Shown here: in pieces, positions 35,000 to 44,263 of the stretch | How positions within the stretch are numbered: the first letter of the stretch is position 1 | How the letters are laid out: each line of letters opens with the position of its first letter | Assembly: GCF_014654675.1 (NCBI RefSeq) | Contig: NZ_BNBC01000040.1 | Coordinates: 24,729-88,728 of the forward strand | DNA: 64,000 nt | From: Streptomyces spiralis | GTDB lineage: Bacteria; Actinomycetota; Actinomycetes; Streptomycetales; Streptomycetaceae | Direction of reading: 5' to 3' | The notes under the pieces: model-generated | Told to the model about the DNA's origin: nothing | Databases searched by the model: none | What the model saw: only the letters and a program-made list of their open reading frames with translations | Made by a program: the position numbers and the translations under genes

Positions 35000-35899
35000 G
35001 TGTCCCACACGCACGCTGCGCGCAGGAAGGCCCTGAAGGCCCTCCTCGCCGCTGACCAGCCACTGATCCTGCCCGGCGCCTACGACGCCCTCAGCGCGCA
35101 ACTCGCCGAGCGCGCGGGATTCGACGCCACGTACACAGGGAGCTTCGCCGCTGCCGCCTCGGGATTCGGGATGCCGGACGTCGGACTGCTCACCCTGAAC
35201 GACATGGTGGACCAGACCCGTCGCATCGTCGAAGCCACGTCCGTACCCGTCCTCGCCGACGCGGAGAACGGGTTCTACGACGCCCCCAACATCTGGCGCA
35301 CGATTCAGGCCTTCGAAGCCACCGGCGTCTGCGGTGTCCACATCGAGGACAACCTCGGCGGCAAGCACACCGCCACACCGGCCGGACTGCTGTCCCCGCA
35401 CCGGATGGCACAGAAGATCCGCGCCGCCGTCGACGCCCGCACCGACCCAGACTTCCTGGTCATCGCACGCTCCGACGCGGCATGGGTCAACCACGACGCC
35501 GACGAGTGCATCGACAGGCTGGAGACCTACATCGCCGCGGGAGCCGACATGGTCTTCGCGCCGGCACTCCCCGCCGACGCCCTCGCCCGGGCCCGCAAGC
35601 GCCTCGCCGTTCCCGTCATGGTCGCCGGTGACCTGCTCGACGTCCCCGGCTCCGACGTTCCCGCGCACACCATCGAGGACTACGGCCGGGCGGGCGCCGA
35701 CGTCATCCTGCTCTGGTACACGCTGATCGGTGCCGCGACGAAGAACGTGACCGAGGTGCTCGACAGGCTGCGGACCCGCAACGACGTCGCCGCGGTCAAG
35801 GAGCTCGTGACGGACCAACGCGCCTTCGAGGGGCTCATGGGCTACGACCGGTTCGAACAGCGCAGTGCCCGCTACGCCGCGGCCCCGGCGTCGTCGTAG
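35000..35899 (+). CDS. Isocitrate lyase/PEP mutase family enzyme
   Basis: A 299-residue TIM-barrel protein of the isocitrate lyase/phosphoenolpyruvate mutase superfamily. Landmarks are LPGAYDALSAQLAERAGFDA, the metal site DAENGFYD, GVHIEDNLGGKH and FLVIARSDA. The lyase signature KKCGH is absent, so it is not an isocitrate lyase. Close relatives are oxaloacetate decarboxylases, carboxyphosphonoenolpyruvate mutases and 2,3-dimethylmalate lyases. GTG 35000 follows GGAAAGA. It sits 50 bp after the regulator and 36 bp before the amidohydrolase, so the three are likely one transcript that splits a branched or dicarboxylic acid. Confidence 0.85.
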   Translation: MSHTHAARRKALKALLAADQPLILPGAYDALSAQLAERAGFDATYTGSFAAAASGFGMPDVGLLTLNDMVDQTRRIVEATSVPVLADAENGFYDAPNIWRTIQAFEATGVCGVHIEDNLGGKHTATPAGLLSPHRMAQKIRAAVDARTDPDFLVIARSDAAWVNHDADECIDRLETYIAAGADMVFAPALPADALARARKRLAVPVMVAGDLLDVPGSDVPAHTIEDYGRAGADVILLWYTLIGAATKNVTEVLDRLRTRNDVAAVKELVTDQRAFEGLMGYDRFEQRSARYAAAPASS

Positions 35900-35935
35900 C
35901 CCGCCCGCTCGCATCCCGAAACGAATGGAAGCGCC

Positions 35936-37312
35936 ATGAGCGTCATGTCAGAAGACTCCGCGGACCGGGCGTCCTGCGAGCAGGAACAAACCGGTGCCGT
36001 CCTCTTCGAGGGCGCACGGGTGATCGTGGGCGACGGCGAGCGTGTCATCGACGACTGCGCAGTCGTCGTCCGGGAGGGCCTGATCGAGGAGATCGGCCCC
36101 CGGGACGCCGTCATCCCCGATCCCGCGTGGCGGACGGTGTCCCTGCACGGGAAGACCGTCATGCCGGCCCTCGTCAATCCGCACGGGCACATCGGCTACT
36201 GGAAGGGCGCGGGAGCAGACGCCGTGAACTTCTCCGCCGACAACATCATCGACCACCTGCGCCGTCTCGCCTACTACGGTGTGAGCGTGTTCCAGTCCCT
36301 GGGCACCGACCGGGACGACACGGAGATCCGCGTACGCGACCTTCAGCGCAGGGGCGAGCTCGGCGACGAGGACCTCGCTGTCCTCTACTCCGCCGGGTCC
36401 GGCATCGTCGCCCCCACGCCGGGCTCCGACAACGGCGGTCCGTTCTTCGCCGTCGACGCGGTCCATGAGGCGACGAGCCCGGAGGACGCCCGCCGACATG
36501 TGCGCGCGCTGGCCGCGAAGAACGTCGACGCCGTCAAGTTCTGGCTCGACGACCGGCACGGCAGCAAGGCGCGGCTGCACCCGGATGTGTACCGGGCGAT
36601 CGTCGACGAGGCGCACACGCACGGACTGAAGGCCGCCGCTCACATCTACACGGTCGACGACGCCAAGGAGGCGATCCGCGCGGGCGCGGACATCCTGGCC
36701 CACCTGCCGCGGACTCCCGCCCCTGACGAGGAGCTCATCGAGCTTCTCACCTCCCGCGACGTCGCGGTCTTCACCTCGATGAGCATTCAGCGGCCCGACG
36801 GCGACGGCTGGCTCGACGACCCGGCCCTGGCCGAACTGGTGCCCGCCGAGGCGATCGCGGACCTGCGCGCCCGGATCCGGAACAACTCGCCCCAGCCGCT
36901 GTTCGACACGGTGGACGCCTACCAGCGGATGGAGAGCACGCTGCGGACCTTCGTCGATGCGGGGGTGCGGGTCGTCTTCTCCGCGGACACCGGTCTGCTG
37001 ACCCAGTTCCCGGGCTTCGCCGAGCATCGCGAGCTGGAAGCCCTCGCAGCGGCGGGGCTGCAGCCGCTCGCGGTCATCCGGACCGCCACGCAGCGCTCCG
37101 CGGCCCTGCTCGGGCTCACCGACCGCGGCACGCTGGAGGCGGGCAAGCGGGCCGACTTCATCGTCCTGGACGCGGATCCGCTGCAGGACATGACGCACAC
37201 GCGCAGGATCGACTCCGTCTGGTTCAAGGGGCGGCGGATCGACCGGCGCGGTGTCCGCGACCGGGTGTGGAAGGCCGCCGAGCAGGCCGGCGCCCGGCGT
37301 CCCGGCGCTTGA
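35936..37312 (+). CDS. Amidohydrolase family protein, 458 aa
   Basis: A metal-dependent hydrolase of the imidazolonepropionase/dipeptidase-like amidohydrolase group. An N-terminal beta-sandwich strand reads VLFEGARVIVGDG. The metal motif is NPHGHIGYW, followed by VKFWLDDRHG, LKAAAHIYT, ILAHLPR and the catalytic Asp in FSADTGLL. The C-terminus returns to the sandwich (AGKRADFIVLDADPL, DSVWFKGRRID). ATG 35936 has GGAAG before it. As last gene of the GntR operon it would hydrolyse an amide or cyclic amide linked to the acid processed by the upstream enzyme; the substrate is unknown. Confidence 0.85.
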   Translation: MSVMSEDSADRASCEQEQTGAVLFEGARVIVGDGERVIDDCAVVVREGLIEEIGPRDAVIPDPAWRTVSLHGKTVMPALVNPHGHIGYWKGAGADAVNFSADNIIDHLRRLAYYGVSVFQSLGTDRDDTEIRVRDLQRRGELGDEDLAVLYSAGSGIVAPTPGSDNGGPFFAVDAVHEATSPEDARRHVRALAAKNVDAVKFWLDDRHGSKARLHPDVYRAIVDEAHTHGLKAAAHIYTVDDAKEAIRAGADILAHLPRTPAPDEELIELLTSRDVAVFTSMSIQRPDGDGWLDDPALAELVPAEAIADLRARIRNNSPQPLFDTVDAYQRMESTLRTFVDAGVRVVFSADTGLLTQFPGFAEHRELEALAAAGLQPLAVIRTATQRSAALLGLTDRGTLEAGKRADFIVLDADPLQDMTHTRRIDSVWFKGRRIDRRGVRDRVWKAAEQAGARRPGA

Positions 37313-37342
37313 TCAACGAGCCGTTCGCTCCTGTCCTGGCAT

Positions 37343-37374
37343 CGGGGCCCTGCCCTTGCATCGGCAGGGCCCCG
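37343..37374. terminator. Terminator between convergent units
   Basis: CGGGGCCCTGCC (37343-37354) pairs perfectly with GGCAGGGCCCCG (37363-37374) around CTTGCATC. It lies 30 bp after the amidohydrolase and 10 bp before the 3' end of the broken transporter, and can serve both strands. Confidence 0.75.
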
Positions 37375-37384
37375 AAACCAGGTT

Positions 37385-38655
37385 TCACGGCCTGCCCGGA
37401 CGCGGCTCGACTCCCGCGGTGTCCGGACGTCCTGCGGACGAACTCACCCGCGCTTCTTCGGCGCCACCCGGCAGTGCGCCCGCAGAGACGGTGAGCAGGG
37501 CGGTGAACGTGATCGCGGAGGCGATCACGATGTAGGCGGAGATCGACCAGGAGCCTCCTGTTCCGGCGAAGAGGGCGGCCGCGACGAAGGGCGCCGGACC
37601 ACTCGTGATCATGCCGCCGACCTGGTACGCCACGGAGGCGCCTGTGCAGCGGAAACGGGCCTCGAACAGTTCGGCCAGGAAACTGGACACCGCGCTGTAG
37701 GTGAGCGCGTGCCCGACGGCCATCATGAGGATCATCGCGACCAGGATGAGCCAGGGGGATCCGCTGTCGACGAGCCAGAAGAACAGGAAGGCCATCGCGG
37801 CCATGTAGACGGAGCCGACGAGCAGGGTGTTCCGCTTGCCGAACCTGTCAGACAGGATCGCGACGGCGGGCACGGTGAAGATGTCCAGAACGCAGGCGGC
37901 GATCAGGCACAGCAGGAACGTCTCGGTGGAGACACCGACTTCCTTGGGGCCGTACGGGAGAACGAACATGGAGACCACGTAGAACGGGATGTTCGTCGCG
38001 GCCTGCGTCAGGATGCCGATCACCAGCGGCTTCTTGGCATGGCGCAGTGCGTCGACGAACGGGAAGGAAGACGTGGCCCGGTGGGCGCGCACTTCCTGGA
38101 AGTCCGGGGACTCGACCACCTGGAGCAGGATGTACAGGCCCAGCATCACCAGCACGATGCTGGCGAGGAACGGCAGCCGCCAGCCCCAGGTGGTGAGGGC
38201 TCCGCGGGGAACTTCTCCACGGCGAAGAAGGCACCGGCCTACAGCACCAGGCCGGCCGGCACACCGGCCTACAGCACCAGGCCGGCCGGCACACCGGCCT
38301 GCGGCCAACTGCCGTAGAACGCGCGTCGCTGCGGGGGAGCGTGCTCCACGGCCATGAGGACCGCGCCGCCCCACTCGCCGCCCACCGCGAGACCCTGGAC
38401 GAAGCGCGCCACGACGAGGAGGGCCGGCGCACCGACGCCGATCTGGTGGTATGTGGGCAGCAGGCCGATGACGACCGTGCCGAGACCCATCATCACCAAT
38501 GAGATGACGAGCATCTTCATGCCGCCGACCCGGTCACCGAAATGCCCGAAGACGATGCCGCCGAGCGAGCGGGCGGCGAAGGCGACGCTGAAGGTCGCGA
38601 ACGATGCGAGCACCCCGGCCGCCGGGCTGAGCGAGTTCGGCCAGACCGCAACTCC
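37385..38655 (-). pseudogene. Broken MHS-family (MFS) metabolite:proton symporter
   Basis: The minus strand reads as an MHS transporter in two pieces. The first covers GIVFGHFGDRVGGMKMLVIS, GGEWGGAVLMAVEHAPPQRR and ends PAGLVL-stop at 38269. The second covers LTTWGWRLPFLASIVLV through VAILSDRFGKRNTLLVGSVY to the C-terminus. Between them is a 30-bp tandem duplication (38232-38291) carrying TAG where Ser is expected, then a frameshift near 38215. The N-terminal first helix (WYDFFLYG in relatives) is missing beyond about 38655. It was probably the uptake system for the preceding GntR operon. Confidence 0.85.
38232..38300. repeat. 30-bp tandem duplication inside the MHS pseudogene
   Basis: The unit starting CACCGGCCTACAGCACCAGG occurs at 38232-38261 and again at 38262-38291, and a third partial copy (CACCGGCCT) reaches 38300. 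The unit equals ten codons and each full copy brings a minus-strand TAG. Confidence 0.9.
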
Positions 38656-38731
38656 AGCCGTGCATTGGCCGATAAATTGGCCGACACGCTGAAGGCCCGT
38701 TGAGGAGGGGGGAGGCAGCACAGCCGGGCGT

Positions 38732-39661
38732 CTACTCCTGGACGATCGCTGCGGTCTGGAGGCGTGCTGCGTCTTGACCCGGCGGGGCTCCGAACATACG
38801 CCGGTATTCGCGGCTGAACTGCGACGGGCTGTCGTACCCAACGGCGTGTCCGATCGCGGCCACGTCGTACGGCGCTGCGATGAGTTGCATGCGAGCCTTC
38901 TGCAGGCGGAGTTGTTTCTGGTATTGCAGCGGACTCATAGCGGTCACCGCACGGAAGTGCCGGTTGAGTGAGGAGACACTCATGCCGACTTCGTCGGCGA
39001 GGTCGCCGATGCGAATCACCTGGTCATAATGGGTCTTGATCCACTCAATTGCGCGGGCGACGAGGGTTATGCGGCTGTCAGCAAGGCCAATCTGTCTGAC
39101 CAGGGCCGCCTGGGGCCCGTTCAGCAGCCGCCAATGGATCTCACGTCGCACGCTGGGTGCCAGTACCGGGAGGTCACGTGGCTCGTCCAGCAAGCGCAGC
39201 AGCCGGACGACCGCGTCGAGCAGCTTGTCGTCGGCGTCGCTGGTGGCGATGCCCGGTCCATCATGAGGGCGGACCACCGTGGGAGGGGCTTCCAGCAGCA
39301 GTTGCGCGATGATCGCTGGCTGCAATGGAAGCCCGAAAGCCAGAAACTCCTCGCCGGGCGCGGCCTGGGTGATCTGTGAGACCAGGGGAAGGTCGACAGT
39401 CGCGACGAGGTACTGGCCCGAGTGGTACTCGAAGATGTGGTCATTGAGGACGGTGCGCTTCGCTCCCTGGGCTATGAGAGCGATCACGGGTTCGGTGACG
39501 GTGCCCAGCGGTTCGGTCACATACTGTGTCGAAAACACCGACATTCCCTCGATCCACAGCGGACGTGGGCTGCCTGCGGCCAGTCGCGCGATCCGGGTAC
39601 GCAGTTCATCCAGGTGATCCACCTCCCCAGTGGACCACGAGCTTGGGCGCGAGGCAATCAT
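38732..39661 (-). CDS. AraC-family regulator
   Basis: A 309-residue regulator with the AraC N-terminal type-2 cupin-like domain (SVFSTQYVTEPLGTVTEPVI, LVATVDLPLVSQITQA) and two C-terminal helix-turn-helices (IGDLADEVGMSVSSLNRHFR, then DVAAIGHAVGYDSPSQFSRE). This subgroup usually controls a neighbouring oxidoreductase. ATG 39661 is used; a TTG at 39691 is a less likely alternative. It is divergent from the aldo-keto reductase gene, 138 bp apart, which it probably activates. Confidence 0.88.
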   Translation of the reverse strand: MIASRPSSWSTGEVDHLDELRTRIARLAAGSPRPLWIEGMSVFSTQYVTEPLGTVTEPVIALIAQGAKRTVLNDHIFEYHSGQYLVATVDLPLVSQITQAAPGEEFLAFGLPLQPAIIAQLLLEAPPTVVRPHDGPGIATSDADDKLLDAVVRLLRLLDEPRDLPVLAPSVRREIHWRLLNGPQAALVRQIGLADSRITLVARAIEWIKTHYDQVIRIGDLADEVGMSVSSLNRHFRAVTAMSPLQYQKQLRLQKARMQLIAAPYDVAAIGHAVGYDSPSQFSREYRRMFGAPPGQDAARLQTAAIVQE

Positions 39662-39799
39662 GATCTGGGCAAGCTTGAGCGGATCGTGCAACGATCCGCG
39701 CGCATCGGTCTAGGAGATCACCACGCAGAGAGGTCGAATGGAGGCACACCGAGGGACGGCCGCCGTCCCTGAGCACCTTCCGACCAGGAGCCCTCTGTC

Positions 39800-40882
39800 A
39801 TGCCACTCGATTCCTACGTCACGCTCGGCCGCTCGGGACTGCGAGTCAGCCCTTTCACACTCGGCACGATGACCTTCGGTGAGGATCACGGTTGGGGGAG
39901 CAGCCCGGAGGAGTCCAAAGACATCCTCGCGGCCTACCTGGATCGGGGTGGCAACTCGATCGACACGGCCAACATTTACACAAACGGTCACTCCGAGAAA
40001 ATCATCGGAGACTACTTCGCCGGCCAGCCCATGCGGCGTGATCGGGTCGTGATTGGCACGAAGTTCTTCGGCAACCTGTACGAGGACGACCCCAACGGCG
40101 GCGGACCCAGCCGCAAGGCGATCGTGCAACAGCTGGAGAACTCGCTGCGGCGTCTGCGCACCGACTACGTCGACATCTACTGGTTGCACAATTTCGACCC
40201 GTCCACACCCCTCGAGGAGACCCTCCGCGCGCTGGATGACCTGGTCAGCGACGGCAAGGTCCGCTACGTCGGGTTCTCCGACGTGCCGGCGTGGGCGACG
40301 GCCGAGGCAGCCACCATCGCGCGCTTCCGCGGATGGGCTCCGATCATCGCACTGCAGTTGGAGTACTCCCTTCTCGAGCGAACCTCGGAAGGGGAGCTGA
40401 TCCCCATGGCTCAGGCCATGGGCATGGGAGTAATGCCATGGGGGCCGCTGAAGAGCGGGTTTTTGTCGGGCAAGTACTCCAGCGCCACCAACGGCCCGGT
40501 TGACACCACGCGCACCCAGCTGGTCGGCGCCCCGAGCGAGGCCGACTATGCCGTGATCGACGCACTCAACGCCGTCGCGGGCGAGGTGGGCGTCAGCCCC
40601 GCCGCAGTCGCCCTGGCCTGGGTGCAGGGCCGCCCAGGGATCACCTCCACCTTGATCGGCGCGCGCCGCATGGACCAGTTCGAGGCCAACTTGCGCGCCC
40701 TGGACGTGACTCTCACCGAAGTCCAGCGCGGTGTGCTGGATGATGTCTCCACCCCCACGCTGAACTTCCCGGCCGACAACAACAGGACGTTGGCCCCGAT
40801 GATCCAGTTCGCCGGAACCACGGTGGACGGACGCCCGTCGATGTCGTCCCCGCTCCTCCAGGCCAGCAGCTCACGCTACTGA
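39800..40882 (+). CDS. Aldo/keto reductase, 360 aa
   Basis: A cytoplasmic NADP-dependent aldo-keto reductase barrel. The tetrad is visible as NSIDTANIYTNG (Asp and Tyr), VIGTKFF (Lys) and IYWLHNFDP (His). The cofactor-binding end reads ALAWVQGRPGITSTLIGARR. AGGAG precedes the ATG. It resembles the YajO/Tas-like group acting on aldehydes and quinones. The divergent AraC regulator and a downstream SDR remnant suggest it was part of a small redox response unit. Confidence 0.88.
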   Translation: MPLDSYVTLGRSGLRVSPFTLGTMTFGEDHGWGSSPEESKDILAAYLDRGGNSIDTANIYTNGHSEKIIGDYFAGQPMRRDRVVIGTKFFGNLYEDDPNGGGPSRKAIVQQLENSLRRLRTDYVDIYWLHNFDPSTPLEETLRALDDLVSDGKVRYVGFSDVPAWATAEAATIARFRGWAPIIALQLEYSLLERTSEGELIPMAQAMGMGVMPWGPLKSGFLSGKYSSATNGPVDTTRTQLVGAPSEADYAVIDALNAVAGEVGVSPAAVALAWVQGRPGITSTLIGARRMDQFEANLRALDVTLTEVQRGVLDDVSTPTLNFPADNNRTLAPMIQFAGTTVDGRPSMSSPLLQASSSRY

Positions 40883-40918
40883 GCACCACACCTGGCAACG
40901 AAGACGTAAAGGATGAAC

Positions 40919-41090
40919 ATGTCACAGCAGTTCGCCGGCAAGACGGCCCCGATCTCGGGGGGCGGATCCGGTATCGGGCGAGCGACGGCCCTGGCGCTCG
41001 CGGCCGAGGGCGCGCTGGCAACGAACTCGGGGTGTTGGACCGGATGATCGCCGTCAACGTGCGCGGCGCGTTCCTGCGACCGGCGGGCCG
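40919..41090 (+). pseudogene. SDR oxidoreductase remnant
   Basis: An ATG at 40919 with AAAGGA upstream starts SQQFAGKTAPISGGGSGIGR, the nucleotide-binding start of a short-chain dehydrogenase. After about residue 33 the sequence jumps to LGVLDRMIAVNVRGAFLR in another frame, the segment that normally follows NNAG. More than 60 codons have been deleted and the remainder of the gene is absent. It lies 37 bp after the aldo-keto reductase and was probably its operon partner. Confidence 0.8.
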
Positions 41091-41508
41091 CGTCCGCCCG
41101 GCAAGACCTGGAGCGTAACGCTGGGTAGTGGGACGACTTCGACCTCAACGGGATGCTCGTGCCCCAGGACTCCACTCTCGTAATGGGCGACCAGCTCGAG
41201 CAGCCTGGTCACCGTGCTTGCGACCCTTCTGGTTCTTTCCGGGCGCATGCTCGACCTGAGCGGGATGGTGCAGGGGCAACCTGCGTCACCCACGGGGAGG
41301 GCGCGTCTGCCGCGTGACTGCGGCCGCCCCAGCCTGGCTGGCTGGTTCTCCCTACCCACCGCAGGCTGCGCGCCGGGCCCGGCCTTCGTGCTGTTGGTGG
41401 ATGGAGGACTGGTCAGAGAGACTGGTGATCGGTGGGACTGCACTGTCATGACTGAACTCTCACGACCGAGCACCGGGTGTGTGCCTGGCCGGTGAAAGGT
41501 GGACGGGC
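41091..41508. other. Non-coding stretch
   Basis: About 420 bp between the SDR remnant and mtr. Short frames on the minus strand (LLELVAHYESGVLGHEHPVE) could be decayed coding sequence but are not assignable. Confidence 0.35.
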
Positions 41509-42864
41509 ATGCGGCACTACGACCTCATCGTCCTCGGAGCAGGCAGCGGCAACATGCTGCTCACCGAGGAATTGGGCCATTTTCGGACTGCCATCGTCGA
41601 ACCGGACCTTTTCGGCGGCACGTGCCTCAACCGCGGGTGCATCCCGAGCAAGATGTTCGTCCTCGCGGCGGACGCGGCCGAGGACGCCAGGGCGGCGAAA
41701 CGCCTCGGCGTGCACGCGAGCATCGCGCCCGTCGACTGGAAGACCGTCCGCGACCGAGTGTTCAGCCGCATCGATCCGCTGCATGGCAGTGCGGTGGACT
41801 ACCGCAGGAAGAACAGCATCGACGTGTATACCGAGGAGGCGTACTTCATCGCCCCCAAAGTGGTCCAGGTCGGTGACGAGCGGATCACCGCCGACACGTT
41901 CGTTGTCGCCGTCGGGTCGCGGCCGGCGGTGCCGCATATCCCCGGCTTGGACAGCGTGCCTTACCACACTTCGGACACCATCATGCGGATCGATGAGCTG
42001 CCCACGTCCATGATCGTGCTCGGAGGCGGCTTCATCGCCGCCGAGTTCGGCCACGTCTTCGGCGCCTTCGGCACGGATGTCACCATCGTGCAGCGCGGGC
42101 CGCGTTTGCTGATGACGGAGGACAAGCAGGTCTCGGCACGCTTCACCGAACTCGCCTCGCGACGGCACCGGGTGTTGCTCGGTGCCCGGGCCACCAGCGT
42201 CCAACCCCGCGGGGGCAGCGTGGCCGTCACTGTGAGGGGCCGGCACGGCGAGCAGATCCTCGAGGCCGACTTGCTGCTGGTCTGCACTGGACGCCGGCCC
42301 AACACCGACCGGCTGCAGGCCCTCACAGGAGGACTCGAACTCGACGAGCACGGCCACATCGCCACCGACAACGCCTACCGCACGTCCGTGCCGGGTGTAT
42401 GGGCGCTCGAGGACGCGGCGAACCACTTCCAGCTCAAACACATGGCGAACGCGGAGACGCGACTGGTACGGCACAACATTCTGCATCCCGAGGACGTACG
42501 AACGCTCACCAACAAGGTGGCGCCGCATGCGGTGTTCACCAGCCCGCAGATCGCCAGTGTCGGCCTGACCGAACAGCACGCACGCCGACACGGGATCGAC
42601 TACCGCGTGGGTGTGCGTGCCTACGCCGATACCGCGTACGGATGGGCCCTGGAGGACACCACAAGCTTCGTCAAAATCCTGGGCGACCCGGCCGAGCGCG
42701 CGATCCTCGGTGCCCACATCATCGGCCCCCAGGCAGCGACGCTCATCCAGCCACTTATCCAGGCCATGACCATGGGGCTGACCGCCGACCAGGTGGGGCG
42801 AGACGTGCTATACATCCACCCGGCTCTGACCGAAGTCGTCGAACAGGCCCTGCTGGCGCTTTGA
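41509..42864 (+). CDS. mtr: Mycothione reductase
   Basis: A 451-residue flavoprotein disulfide reductase that reduces mycothiol disulfide with NADPH. It shows the FAD loop IVLGAGSGNML, the redox pair in GGTCLNRGCIPSKMF, the NADPH loop VLGGGFIAAEFG, an FAD contact in WALEDAANHFQLKHMAN, and the C-terminal dimer-interface His-Glu in HPALTEVVEQAL. GSGN and KHMAN are typical of mycothione reductase rather than glutathione or lipoamide enzymes. The second FAD motif reads ALED where ALGD is usual. ATG 41509 follows AAAGGTGG. The stop falls exactly where a foreign decayed gene begins, so a few C-terminal residues may be lost. Confidence 0.9.
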   Translation: MRHYDLIVLGAGSGNMLLTEELGHFRTAIVEPDLFGGTCLNRGCIPSKMFVLAADAAEDARAAKRLGVHASIAPVDWKTVRDRVFSRIDPLHGSAVDYRRKNSIDVYTEEAYFIAPKVVQVGDERITADTFVVAVGSRPAVPHIPGLDSVPYHTSDTIMRIDELPTSMIVLGGGFIAAEFGHVFGAFGTDVTIVQRGPRLLMTEDKQVSARFTELASRRHRVLLGARATSVQPRGGSVAVTVRGRHGEQILEADLLLVCTGRRPNTDRLQALTGGLELDEHGHIATDNAYRTSVPGVWALEDAANHFQLKHMANAETRLVRHNILHPEDVRTLTNKVAPHAVFTSPQIASVGLTEQHARRHGIDYRVGVRAYADTAYGWALEDTTSFVKILGDPAERAILGAHIIGPQAATLIQPLIQAMTMGLTADQVGRDVLYIHPALTEVVEQALLAL

Positions 42865-43416
42865 CACCCTGCTCGGCCCGGAGAAGTGCTCCCGCCGCCG
42901 GGTGGCCGACGCCATCCGCTACATCACCGACAGCGCGGCGAAGTGGCGGGCGCCGCCCGCCGACTTCGGCTGGGGCCCGTGGGACACCATCAGCGCACCC
43001 GGGCGACGGCCGAAAAGACCGCTTCCGACCTCACCACCAGCCACGTCGGCCGCCACCTCATCCAACCCGACGCCGACGGCCACTACCGGATCGGCGGCCT
43101 GTGGCCGTGGGAAGAGTGGCCCACCGAAGAGAACGACACCGACGGCTCCCCTGCCACCACCGCCAGCAGTGACGTCCCGTGGCAGAACCTGGCGGACGCG
43201 CTGAACGCCCTCGTCGACGCTGGACAGTTCCCCCACTTTCACGACCTGTACGGGGCACGCAACGACTGGCAGCACCAGCCGTGCGCCAACGCCGGCGCGC
43301 ACGGGGACACCCCGTGGGTGGTCTTCGACCTGGCCACCCGGCAGTTCACCGTGTCCAGCCGGGAGCGGGCCCTCAGCGGCGACCACTTCCGGCAGCCCCG
43401 GCCTCCGCGCGGCTGA
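42862..43416 (+). pseudogene. Frameshifted remnant of an unassigned gene
   Basis: Directly after mtr, in another frame, the sequence reads FDTLLGPEKCSRRRVADAIR and WRAPPADFGWGPWDTISAP. After a frameshift near 43005 it continues ATAEKTASDLTTSHVGRHLI, HYRIGGLWPWEEWPTEENDT and TPWVVFDLATRQFTVSSRER. The two parts make one consistent protein without a start, so it is 5'-truncated and shifted. I do not recognise the family; it reads like an accessory or plasmid-type hypothetical. Confidence 0.5.
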
Positions 43417-43580
43417 CTCCCCGCACGAAGCCGGGCCCCCGTCTCGCCGCGCCCCACCCGCGTCCTGCCGTGCCGCCGCGCCCGCGTGCCCGGGGATGGG
43501 GCGTGCCCTTGCGTGGCCAGCCGCTCGCCGTCTCGCGGTCGTCCCCGTCAACCAGCCACACACCGACGGGAGTTCCTGCC

Positions 43581-44060
43581 GTGACGACCGCCGTGTCCCG
43601 CCCACACACCGTCTCCGCCCGTATCCACGCCCCCGACCGCGCCCCCTTCCATGGTCGTTCCTGCCAGGCCCACGGCAGTCTTGCGCCCCTCCCAATCCGG
43701 TTCCCCCCAACGGACAGATCCCACATGTATCCCGCCGCATCGACCTGCGGCGACGAAACTGACCAGGAACTCACGCTCTTCCCCGCCCCGCCGCCCGTCC
43801 AATACCAGGCCCCGGAACAGCACGTCGTCCAGTTCAGCGGCGGCGTCGGCTCGGCACTCGTCGCCCTGACCATCGCGCAGCGCGTCGACCCCAGACGCAT
43901 TACTCTGCTGATCGCCAACCCACAGGTCGAAGACCCCGACCTATGGCGATTCGCCAACGACCTCGCGCGCCACATCGACGTTCCGCTGGTCATTGTTGAA
44001 GACGGCCGGGACCCCTGGCAGCTGTTCACCGACGTTGGCTTCCTGGTACTCCAGCCGTAG
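43581..44060 (+). pseudogene. 3'-truncated PAPS-reductase-like (adenine nucleotide alpha-hydrolase) gene
   Basis: A GTG at 43581 with GGGAG 8 nt upstream opens a frame that includes HVVQFSGGVGSALVALTIAQ, the pyrophosphatase loop of PAPS-reductase/ATP-sulfurylase-like proteins, then ITLLIANPQVEDPDLWRFAN and IDVPLVIVEDGRDPWQLF. The frame runs into the IS701-type end at 44046 and stops at 44060 with DVGFLVLQP. Full-length relatives are 250-300 residues, often phage- or defence-linked. About half is lost. ATG 43725 is another possible start. Confidence 0.7.
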
Positions 44061-44263
44061 ATCGTGATCTTACTGGTTGGGGCGGCTGAGAGACGGGTAC
44101 GGCCACCGCTGATCATTGGTGTGTGAAGACTAGCGATCTTGCCGTGACCGCAGGTCATAGCCCAGTGCTGTCCCGCAAATGATCTCCGGAGCGGTGGCTT
44201 CCTGCTCGCGGTGGTGGTTACTGGGCACCGCTGACATGGGATAGGGGCGGTGATGCTGACGCG

